64,000 bases of DNA. Source: [Empedobacter] haloabium (lineage in GTDB: Bacteria > Pseudomonadota > Gammaproteobacteria > Burkholderiales > Burkholderiaceae_D). Location: assembly GCA_008011715.2 (NCBI GenBank), contig CP136508.1:1054001-1118000 (forward strand), written 5' to 3'. Numbering within the stretch: the first letter of the stretch is position 1; the number at the start of each line of letters is the position of its first letter. A program made the translations under genes and the position numbers. Shown here piece after piece: positions 35,186-42,365 of the stretch. The notes under the pieces are model-generated. The model made no database searches. It saw nothing but the letters and a program-made list of their open reading frames with translations, and was not told the origin of the DNA.

Positions 35186-35227
35186 GTGCCGATTTGGGCG
35201 GCGCCTCTGGCGAAAGTGGCACAAGCG
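35186..35227 (+). promoter_or_regulatory. Extra regulator boxes facing the collagenase gene
   Basis: An inverted copy GTGCCGATTTG is at 35186-35196 and a direct copy GAAAGTGGCACAAGCG at 35212-35227. The direct copy is identical at 14 of 16 positions to GAAATCGGCACAAGCG at 33281. It lies 78-93 bp upstream of the collagenase ATG, suggesting the same regulator also controls it. Confidence 0.5.
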
Positions 35228-35304
35228 CCGCGATGACATTTCGCTACCATCTGCTGACCCGGCCGCATGCGTGTCGGGACTCATAACTAATCATCGGAGA
35301 CACT

Positions 35305-37926
35305 ATGTACTTGGCAAAGACAGCGGCAAGGCACCGGCATTGGCTATTGATGTCCGCATTCGCGGCGGCGGGACTGGCCAGCGTGGCGGCAACGGCGGCG
35401 CCCGCGCCGCAAACGGCGGACGAGATGCAACAGGCGCAGGCGCGGGCCGAACGCAAGGAGCGCAATCCCAAGGTGGCGAAGATCGAGGACCTGTACCGGG
35501 GCGGCCACCACCAGAAACGCGCGCTCGATGCGAGCGAGCGCAAGCCGAGCGTGGCGCCCAGCACCAACGCCTACCTGAAATACGGCGACGATCCGGACCA
35601 GCAGTTGGAAAGCCGGGCGCTGGTGCGGCCATCGCAGGCGCTCTCGCGCGGCGTGGCCGGCCTCGACGCCAACGCCACACTGGCGGCGTGCGACACGGGC
35701 CTGTTCGCGAACGCCAGCGGGTCCGCGTTGGTCAACGCCGTCAAGTCCAGCACGAGCGACTGCATCAACACGCTGTTCGGCGTGACCGGCACCACGGCCG
35801 GCGCCATCTTCAGCGAGGGCAAGATGGTCACGATCGCCAACGCCTTCGCCAGCGCCGCCGCGTCCTACGACGGCACCAACGCCGGCAGCACGCTGCAGCT
35901 GGTGATGTTCCTGCGCGCCGGCTACTACGTCAATTACTACGACGGTGCCTCCACCGGGCCGTACGGCACCAGCTTGAAGACGGCGATCCGCGCCGCGCTC
36001 GACGCCTTCGTCAACAACCGCAACTTCGGCCTGGTCAACGACGCCCATGGCGAGACGCTGGCCGAATTCGTCACGCTGATCGACAGCTCGTCGGAAAACG
36101 CGCGCTACCTGAACACCGTCGTCAAGCGCCTGCTGAACGGGTTCGACAGCCGCGCCGCCGACTCGTGGTGGATGCGTTCGGCCACCAACAACGCCTTCAC
36201 GGTGCTGTTCCGCGGTCACCAGAATGCCGACTTCCAGGCGCTGGTGAAGGCGGATGCTTCGATCATCGACACGCTGTACAACTTCGCCAACGCGCATTTC
36301 GACCTGCTCGGTAGCGATGACGGCTACCTGGTGGCCAACGCGGGCCGCGAGCTGGGGCGCTTCCTGCAGTATGCGGACAACACGGCCGCGAAGCCGCTGG
36401 CGCGCTCGCGCGCCAAGGCGCTGATCGACCGCAGCAGCATCACCGGTGCCAGCGCCGCGCTGTGGGTGGGCCTGGGTGAGCAGGTCGACTTCTACGACAA
36501 GGCCAACTGCAGCTACTACAATATGTGCAATTTCAGCACGCGCCTGGCCACGGAGGTGCTGCCGATCAGTCATAGCTGCAGCCCGACCTTGCGCCTGCGC
36601 GCCCAGGCGCTGACGCGCGCCCAGCTCGTCGAGGCTTGCACGATCGTCGGCGGCGAGGAGTCCTACTTCCACAATGCCGTCGCCTCGGGTGCCGTGCCCG
36701 TCGCCAACGACAACAACGCGCAACTGGAGATGGTGGTGTTCGCGAGCAGCCAGGACTACGCCACCTATGCCGGCGCCATCTACGGCATCGACACCAACAA
36801 CGGCGGCATGTACCTGGAAGGGAACCCCAGCGCGGCGGGCAACCAGGCGCGCTTCATCGCCTACCAGGCCGAGTGGCTGCTGCCGAAGTTCGAGATCTGG
36901 AACCTGACGCACGAATACATCCACTACCTGGACGGCCGCTTCGACATGTACGGCGACTTCAATGCCGCCATGAGCGTCAACTCGGTGTGGTGGGTGGAGG
37001 GCTTTGCCGAGTACATGTCGTACGGCTACCGCAACGTGTCGTACGACGCGGCCAAGAGCCAGGCCGCGGCGGGTACGTATGCCCTCAGCACGATCTTCAG
37101 GAACGACTACAACTCGGGCCAGGCGCGCGTCTACAACTGGGGCTACCTGGCGGTGCGCTACATGTTCGAGAAGCAGCGTGCCAAGGTGTCGAACGTGCTG
37201 GGCTACTTCCGGCCCGGGAACTACCAGGGCTATGCGAGCTACATGAACAGCGCAAGCATGGGCTCGAGCATGGATGCCGACTTCCGCAACTGGCTGCCGT
37301 GCGTGAACGATCCGTCGCTGCCGCAGTGCGCGGGCAACGCGGCGCCGGTGGCGGACTTCACCACGACCGTGTCCGGCCTGACGGCGAAGTTCACCAGTAC
37401 CGCGACGGACAGCGATGGGCGCGTCGCCAGCTGGTCGTGGCATTTCGGCGACGGCACCACGTCCACCGCCGCCAATCCGTCGAAGACCTACACCACGGCC
37501 GGCACCTACACGGTGACGCTGACGGTGACCGACGACAAGGGCGCCAAGTCGGCCGTCAAGTCACGCACCGTTACCGTCAGCGGTGGCGCCACCTTGCCCG
37601 AGTGCCCGGGCGTCGCGGCGCAGCTGGGCCGCAACTGCGTGCGCTCGAACCTCTCGGCCAGCGCCGGGAATTACGCCTACATGTACCTGCTGGTGCCGGC
37701 CGGCACGCAGCAGATCCGCTTCACCAGTTCCGGCGGTACGGGTAACGCCGACATGTATGCGAGCACGCTGGGACAATGGGCCACGCGCGACTACTACAAC
37801 TATGGGTCGTACAACCCGGGCAACAGCGAATCGGTCGTCGTCTACAACCCGCCGGCCGGATATATGTACATCAGCCTGTACGGCCAGTCGGCATTCTCGG
37901 GAGCCCAGTTGAAGGTCGAGTTCTGA
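35305..37926 (+). CDS. Secreted M9 collagenase with PKD and PPC domains
   Basis: 873 residues with a signal peptide (about 1-32, ending VAATAA). An activator-type helical region (about 100-400) precedes the M9 peptidase domain. Its zinc motif is HEYIH (536-540) with a downstream glutamate Glu565 in WWVEGFAEYMS. A PKD domain (about 683-765; SWSWHFGDGTTS) and a pre-peptidase C-terminal (PPC) domain (about 770-873) give collagen binding. It digests native collagen outside the cell and releases hydroxyproline-rich peptides. The hydroxyproline genes stand immediately upstream. Ribosome-binding site CGGAGA at 35295-35300; terminator at 37948. Confidence 0.9.
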   Translation: MYLAKTAARHRHWLLMSAFAAAGLASVAATAAPAPQTADEMQQAQARAERKERNPKVAKIEDLYRGGHHQKRALDASERKPSVAPSTNAYLKYGDDPDQQLESRALVRPSQALSRGVAGLDANATLAACDTGLFANASGSALVNAVKSSTSDCINTLFGVTGTTAGAIFSEGKMVTIANAFASAAASYDGTNAGSTLQLVMFLRAGYYVNYYDGASTGPYGTSLKTAIRAALDAFVNNRNFGLVNDAHGETLAEFVTLIDSSSENARYLNTVVKRLLNGFDSRAADSWWMRSATNNAFTVLFRGHQNADFQALVKADASIIDTLYNFANAHFDLLGSDDGYLVANAGRELGRFLQYADNTAAKPLARSRAKALIDRSSITGASAALWVGLGEQVDFYDKANCSYYNMCNFSTRLATEVLPISHSCSPTLRLRAQALTRAQLVEACTIVGGEESYFHNAVASGAVPVANDNNAQLEMVVFASSQDYATYAGAIYGIDTNNGGMYLEGNPSAAGNQARFIAYQAEWLLPKFEIWNLTHEYIHYLDGRFDMYGDFNAAMSVNSVWWVEGFAEYMSYGYRNVSYDAAKSQAAAGTYALSTIFRNDYNSGQARVYNWGYLAVRYMFEKQRAKVSNVLGYFRPGNYQGYASYMNSASMGSSMDADFRNWLPCVNDPSLPQCAGNAAPVADFTTTVSGLTAKFTSTATDSDGRVASWSWHFGDGTTSTAANPSKTYTTAGTYTVTLTVTDDKGAKSAVKSRTVTVSGGATLPECPGVAAQLGRNCVRSNLSASAGNYAYMYLLVPAGTQQIRFTSSGGTGNADMYASTLGQWATRDYYNYGSYNPGNSESVVVYNPPAGYMYISLYGQSAFSGAQLKVEF

Positions 37927-37947
37927 GCGTTGCTTCAGAAGCAATGG

Positions 37948-37973
37948 AAAAAGCGGGCTGTTGCCCGCTTTTT
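37948..37973 (+). terminator. Rho-independent terminator of the collagenase gene
   Basis: Stem GCGGGC (37953-37958), loop TGTT, stem GCCCGC (37963-37968), then TTTTT, with AAAAA before the stem. It sits 22 bp after the stop. Confidence 0.9.
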
Positions 37974-38167
37974 CTTTCTGTGGCGCCTCAGCCGCGGTCC
38001 GCGGATCGATGCACAGAGGAATTTGTTGTATTTAAGCCATATTTTGCAATTGAGCAGCGTCAAATGCCATTCTGCATTAGCAAATCGCTATAGTATTTCG
38101 GGTTGCTGAACAAATTGGCAACGACCTCTCGTTGCGGTGCCGGGAACCTCAAGTAGCAGTCAGACCG

Positions 38168-39448
38168 ATGACAAAATTTCAATGCCATTACGAAGTCCTG
38201 AAAGTGACGCGTGACGCCCCCGCCGAGGTGATCCGGGCGGCCTATCGTTCCCTGTCCCAGAAACATCATCCGGACAAGAACGTCGGCAACCCCGAGGCCG
38301 CGCGCGTGATGGCGCGCCTGAACGCCGCCTACAGCGTGCTGTCGGACGCGGAGCAACGGGAACTGTACGACTACCAGATCCTGCACGGCCATGGTTCCGG
38401 CCAATACGAATACCACGAGTCCGCCAACGCGGGCGACTTCAATGGCGAGCCGGGGCGAGCCAGCGAGACGGCCGGGGGGCGCAACGGCAAAGCGCCCGAT
38501 TCGCTGCTGAACCGGGTCCGCGATTATGTCGCCGGACGGCACGGCCGGATCGCGGCCGTCCTGCTCGGATCGACCGCGATCGTGCTGGTGATCGTCGGGC
38601 GATCGAGCTGGCAGGAGCAGCAGTCGATGCGCTTGCTCGAACAGGCGGCCACTTATACGCCGGGCGCCGCGAGCGCGCCGCCCGTTGCCAGCGTCCCAAG
38701 CGGTCAGGCGGAAGTGGAACTGGTGGGCAAGGGCGCAGGCCAGGGCCGCGAGATCCCTGTGGCCCGCGCGACCGGGGACGAGCCGGCGCCAAAGGCGGAG
38801 GCGCCTGCCGCCGCACCGAAGGCGTCCGATTTCGAGCGCCTGACGGCCATGTTGAAGAGCATGGGCCTGGGCCTGCACAAGCTGGACCTGCCTGCAAAGG
38901 AAGCCAAGCCGAAGGAGACCGCGCCGAAGGAAACGACAGCGAAGGAAGACGCGCCCAAACCCGCGCAGGCGGAAAAGGCCGTCGTGGCGGCCAAGGCTGC
39001 CCCGACTCCGGTGGCACAACCTTCCAAGGCGGTGACGGAGGCCGGGCGTGGCCGCGACGAAGCCGAACGTGCCGCGCCGGACACCGCGCGCGTCGAGCCA
39101 AAGCCGCAAGCGGAGCCAAGCCGCGCCAGCGCCGCGGCATCGGCCAGCGCCAACGCGACGAGCAGCGCGCCGCGCCAGGCCCCCGTCGCCGACATGCGCA
39201 CCTGCGCGCCGCCGACGTACCCGCCGAAGGCGCACGCCGCCGGCGAAACCGGCACCGTGCAGGTGGCCTTGCTGGTGGCGGGCGACGGCCGCGTGATCGA
39301 ATCGAAAGTGCAGAAGTCGAGCGGCTCCTCCGAACTGGACAAGGCGGCGCGCAAGGCGTTCTCGCAGTGCCGCTTCAAGGTAGCGAGTGACGACAAGGAT
39401 GCCGATCCGGTGTGGGCGCGGCTGGAATACGTGTTCTCGCTGGACTGA
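38168..39448 (+). CDS. J-domain / TonB C-terminal domain membrane chimera
   Basis: 426 residues. An N-terminal J-domain (about 5-68) has the HPD triad (34-36) and a YDYQ helix IV end. One transmembrane helix (about 128-145; IAAVLLGSTAIVLVIVG) leaves the J-domain in the cytoplasm. A long Ala/Lys/Pro/Glu-rich periplasmic spacer follows (about 150-340). Residues 342-426 form a TonB-C domain (PPTYPPKAHAAGETGTVQVALLV, SSGSSELDKAARKAFSQCRF). A DnaK co-chaperone is thus tied to an energy-transducer-like tail. No ExbB/ExbD genes are adjacent. The function is unknown; it could connect chaperone activity with the envelope. Start taken at the ATG at 38168, where the J-domain begins. Confidence 0.85.
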   Translation: MTKFQCHYEVLKVTRDAPAEVIRAAYRSLSQKHHPDKNVGNPEAARVMARLNAAYSVLSDAEQRELYDYQILHGHGSGQYEYHESANAGDFNGEPGRASETAGGRNGKAPDSLLNRVRDYVAGRHGRIAAVLLGSTAIVLVIVGRSSWQEQQSMRLLEQAATYTPGAASAPPVASVPSGQAEVELVGKGAGQGREIPVARATGDEPAPKAEAPAAAPKASDFERLTAMLKSMGLGLHKLDLPAKEAKPKETAPKETTAKEDAPKPAQAEKAVVAAKAAPTPVAQPSKAVTEAGRGRDEAERAAPDTARVEPKPQAEPSRASAAASASANATSSAPRQAPVADMRTCAPPTYPPKAHAAGETGTVQVALLVAGDGRVIESKVQKSSGSSELDKAARKAFSQCRFKVASDDKDADPVWARLEYVFSLD

Positions 39449-39460
39449 CGCCGGCGCACT

Positions 39461-39509
39461 GCCGAAAAAAAATCCCGGACGAGTAATCGTTCGGGATTTT
39501 TTTCGGCAG
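39461..39509 (+). terminator. Rho-independent terminator of the J-domain/TonB gene
   Basis: GCCGAAAAAAAATCCCG pairs with CGGGATTTTTTTCGGC around a short GACGAGTAATCGTT centre. The long A/T stem can work in either direction and ends 12 bp after the stop. Confidence 0.85.
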
Positions 39510-39728
39510 GACCCATCAGCGGACTGACCGCCCGCCAATGTTGCGCATCAGCGACAACGCTACAGAAGAGCCGCTATGTCCGTTTCCGCACTGAACGCTT
39601 CGATTCCTGGGCATATGCTGGTCCCATGGCTGAGGTTATCGCACTCATCGCCATCGCTGTGCGCCTCGAAGAAGCGGGATCAATCCTGCCGCGGAGTGCG
39701 AAACCTGGTCGTTACAAGGAATAGCAAA

Positions 39729-41579
39729 ATGAACAAGCCCACCTCCACCGCCGCCGCCCATGACGACACCCCGGCGCCGCCGAAAAAAAGAGTGCGGGCT
39801 GCGCCGCTTTCCCTCGCTGCCTGGAAGCAGTTCATCAGTGTGGCCAAGCCTTACTGGCTGGAGGACCAAAAAAAGAAGGCCTGGTTCCTGCTGCTGCTGT
39901 TGATCGCCCTGATGCTGGTCGAAACCCAGCTGGCCGTGATGCTGAACGACCAGACCGGCGAATTGACCTCCGCGCTGGCCGGCAAGAACCGCGACCGCTT
40001 CTGGAACGCGGTGCGCGAGTGCCTGCTGATCCTGGCCTTCGCGGTGCCGGTGTACGCGTTCTATTACTATATGCGCGACCTGTTCGCCAACCAGTGGCGG
40101 CGCTGGCTGACGGGCCGTTTCCTCGATGGCTACCTGAAGGGCCGCAAGTATTACGAACTGGGTTCCGATGCCGACATCGACAATCCCGACCAGCGCATCA
40201 GCGAAGACGTCAATACCTTTACCGGCAAGTCCATCCACTTCCTGCTGATCTTCCTGGGCTCGATCATGCAGCTGGTCGCCTTTTCCGCCGTACTGTGGTC
40301 GATCTCGCACCTGCTGGTCGGCGTGCTGGCGGTGTATGCGCTGGTCGGTACCGTCATCGCCCTGTGGGTGTTCGGTACCCCGTTGATCCACTTGAACTTC
40401 TGGCAGTTGCGGCGCGAGGCGGATTTTCGCTTCAGCCTGATGCGCGTGCGCGAGAACGCCGAGTCGATCGCCTTCTACCGCGGCGAAGCCCAGGAACGGG
40501 CGCACATCGACAACAAGCTCGACAAGGTGATCCAGAATTTCTCCCGGCTGATCAGGAAGCAGCGTTCGCTGAACTTCTTCCAGCGCACGTTCAGCCAGCT
40601 GACCCTGGTACTGCCGTTCGTCATCCTGGCCGACGGCGTGCTGTCGGGCGAGCTGGAAGTGGGGCGCGCCGTCCAGGCCGCCGGGGCCTTCACCGCCGTG
40701 CTGTCGGCGGTTGGCATCATCGTCGACAATTTCGAAAGCCTGAGCCGCTTCGTCGCCGGCATCGGCCGCCTGCAGGCCATGGCCGACCTGATGCTGCCGC
40801 GGCCGGACGCGCAGAGCGCCAACGAAGACCAGCCTCCGCGCATCGAGCGGCGCCCGGGCCAGCACCTTGCGCTGGAAGCCGTCACGCTACATCCGCCGCA
40901 ATCGGAGCGCGTCCTGATCAAGGAGCTGACCTTGAAGCTCAAGCCCGGTGACGCCCTGCTGATCACGGGCGACAGCGGCTGCGGCAAGAGTTCGCTGCTG
41001 CGTGCCATCGCCGGCCTGTGGCACAAGGGCAGCGGGGTCATTCATCATCCGCCGATCGAAGACTGCTTCTTCCTGCCGCAGCAGCCTTACCTGCAGCAGG
41101 GCAGCTTGCGCAGCCAGCTGATCTACCCGAGCGCCGAGTCGAGCCTGAGCGACGCGGAGCTGCTGGAGATACTGAACCAGGTGCACCTGCCGTACCTCGC
41201 CGAGCGCGTCGGCGGCCTGGACGCCGTGCAGGATTGGGACAAGCTGCTGTCGGTGGGCGAGCAGCAGCGCCTGGCGTTCGGCCGGGTGCTGGTGCACGCC
41301 CCGAGCATCGTCATCCTGGACGAAGCCACCAGCGCCCTCGACTGCCGCAACGAGGCCTCGCTGTACGGGCGCCTGCGCGCGTGCGGCACCACCCTGATCA
41401 GCATCGCGCACCGGCCCGCCGTGCTGCGCCACCATACGCATGTGTTGCACTTGACGGGCGATGGCGCGTGGGAGATTCACGAGGCGAGCGGCTATCGGTT
41501 CGCTGAGGCGGATGCCACGACGGATGCCGAGCCGGTGACGCCGAAGCCGTCGCTCAAGGTGGTGGTAGCGGCAGGGTAG
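39729..41579 (+). CDS. ABC transporter with fused permease and ATPase (SbmA/BacA / ABCD type)
   Basis: 616 residues from the ATG behind ACAAGGA. The membrane domain (about 25-350) is the ABC_membrane_2 / SbmA-BacA-like type, with NPDQRISEDVNTFT, the signature loop of this group. The ATPase carries Walker A GDSGCGKSSLLRAIAGLW, signature LSVGEQQRLAFGRV, Walker B IVILDEATSALD and H-loop IAHRP. Relatives such as YddA and Rv1819c move peptides, cobalamin or very-long-chain acyl compounds. It is monocistronic. The direction and substrate are not deducible. Confidence 0.85.
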   Translation: MNKPTSTAAAHDDTPAPPKKRVRAAPLSLAAWKQFISVAKPYWLEDQKKKAWFLLLLLIALMLVETQLAVMLNDQTGELTSALAGKNRDRFWNAVRECLLILAFAVPVYAFYYYMRDLFANQWRRWLTGRFLDGYLKGRKYYELGSDADIDNPDQRISEDVNTFTGKSIHFLLIFLGSIMQLVAFSAVLWSISHLLVGVLAVYALVGTVIALWVFGTPLIHLNFWQLRREADFRFSLMRVRENAESIAFYRGEAQERAHIDNKLDKVIQNFSRLIRKQRSLNFFQRTFSQLTLVLPFVILADGVLSGELEVGRAVQAAGAFTAVLSAVGIIVDNFESLSRFVAGIGRLQAMADLMLPRPDAQSANEDQPPRIERRPGQHLALEAVTLHPPQSERVLIKELTLKLKPGDALLITGDSGCGKSSLLRAIAGLWHKGSGVIHHPPIEDCFFLPQQPYLQQGSLRSQLIYPSAESSLSDAELLEILNQVHLPYLAERVGGLDAVQDWDKLLSVGEQQRLAFGRVLVHAPSIVILDEATSALDCRNEASLYGRLRACGTTLISIAHRPAVLRHHTHVLHLTGDGAWEIHEASGYRFAEADATTDAEPVTPKPSLKVVVAAG

Positions 41580-41597
41580 ATCGATGGAGATTGCGGC

Positions 41598-41630
41598 CAG
41601 CTGTCAGACAGCTGTCAGACAGCTGTCTAA
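41598..41630. repeat. 11-bp tandem repeat beside tRNA-Pro
   Basis: CAGCTGTCAGA is repeated at 41598-41608 and 41609-41619, with a third variant CAGCTGTCTAA at 41620-41630 followed by GACAGCTG. The unit can pair with itself (AGACAGCTGTCT). It lies just beyond the 3' end of the tRNA and after the ABC gene stop. Confidence 0.7.
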
Positions 41631-41668
41631 GACAGCTGCGATGGTCGAAGCCATTGCCAGGAAAAGAA

Positions 41669-41745
41669 TGGTCGGGGTGAGAGGATTCGAACCTCCGGCC
41701 TCTACGTCCCGAACGTAGCGCTCTACCGGGCTAAGCTACACCCCG
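41669..41745 (-). tRNA. tRNA-Pro (anticodon CGG)
   Basis: 77 bases including an encoded CCA (41669-41671). The acceptor arm CGGGGTG pairs with CACCCCG, the anticodon stem CTACG/CGTAG closes the loop TTCGGGA, giving anticodon CGG, and the T arm has the GGTTCGAATC block. It reads CCG codons, which are frequent in this GC-rich DNA. No integrase or att duplication is seen next to it. Confidence 0.95.
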
Positions 41746-41885
41746 ACTGGTAGGAGGCATTATTAAACCAGAACTTTTCGGGTTTTTCAACTATGTCGAG
41801 TTATCTAGACAATAAGAAGGTGCCGCTTGCCGCCGCGGGGTGGCTTGACTATGATGCGGCGACGTAAACTTGTGGCTGCCCCATC

Positions 41886-42233
41886 ATGACCATCACCATC
41901 TACCACAACAACGCCTGCAGCAACTCGCGCGGCGCGCTGGCGCTGATCCGCGAGGCGGGTGTCGAGCCCGTCGTCATCGACTACCTGAAGGAGCCGCCCA
42001 CGCGCGCGCGGCTGGCCGAGATGATCGCGCAGGCCGGGCTGACCGTGCGCGGCGCGATGCGCGACAAGGGTGACTTGTACGAAGAGCTGGGATTGGCCGA
42101 TCCGGCACTGTCCGACGATGCGCTGCTGGACGCCATGGTGGCGCATCCGGCCTTGATCAACCGGCCGTTTGTCGTAACGGACAAGGGTGTGCGCTTGTGC
42201 CGCCCGCCAGCGGTCGTGCACGAGATCCTCTAG
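41886..42233 (+). CDS. ArsC-family reductase (arsenate reductase/Spx-like)
   Basis: 115 residues, full length for the glutaredoxin-linked ArsC family. The active cysteine Cys11 is in HNNACSNSRGAL, and the arsenate-binding arginine region appears as INRPFVVTDKGVRLCRPP. It could reduce arsenate to arsenite using glutathione and glutaredoxin. No arsR, arsB or acr3 gene is nearby, so an annotation as a generic ArsC-family oxidoreductase is safer than confirmed arsenic resistance. Confidence 0.85.
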   Translation: MTITIYHNNACSNSRGALALIREAGVEPVVIDYLKEPPTRARLAEMIAQAGLTVRGAMRDKGDLYEELGLADPALSDDALLDAMVAHPALINRPFVVTDKGVRLCRPPAVVHEIL

Positions 42234-42243
42234 CGGCGCGATA

Positions 42244-42365
42244 AAAACCGGGGTCAGTCCCTGCAGGGACAGACCCCAAGCCTTGACACGTCAACACCCT
42301 CTACGCGCCAAGCAAGCTTCGGCGTCGTCCCGGAGGGACAGACCCCGAGACCTGACACGTCAACA
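42244..42365. repeat. Palindromic element, family 1, with a second partial copy
   Basis: AAAACCGGGGTCAGTCCC (42244-42261), TGCA, GGGACAGACCCC (42266-42277), then the tail AAGCCTTGACACGTCAACA. A partial copy GTCCCGGAGGGACAGACCCC at 42327-42346 ends with GAGACCTGACACGTCAACAT. Arms and tails match the element at 778-887. It fills the gap between converging arsC and TonB-receptor genes. Confidence 0.8.

Noticed and set aside
35344..37443. Long minus-strand frame across the collagenase
   Set aside because: Shadow of a gene with complete HEYIH zinc motif and signal peptide on the plus strand.
41598..41745. Integration site of a mobile island at tRNA-Pro
   Set aside because: No integrase, no direct repeat of the tRNA 3' end and ordinary genes on both sides.
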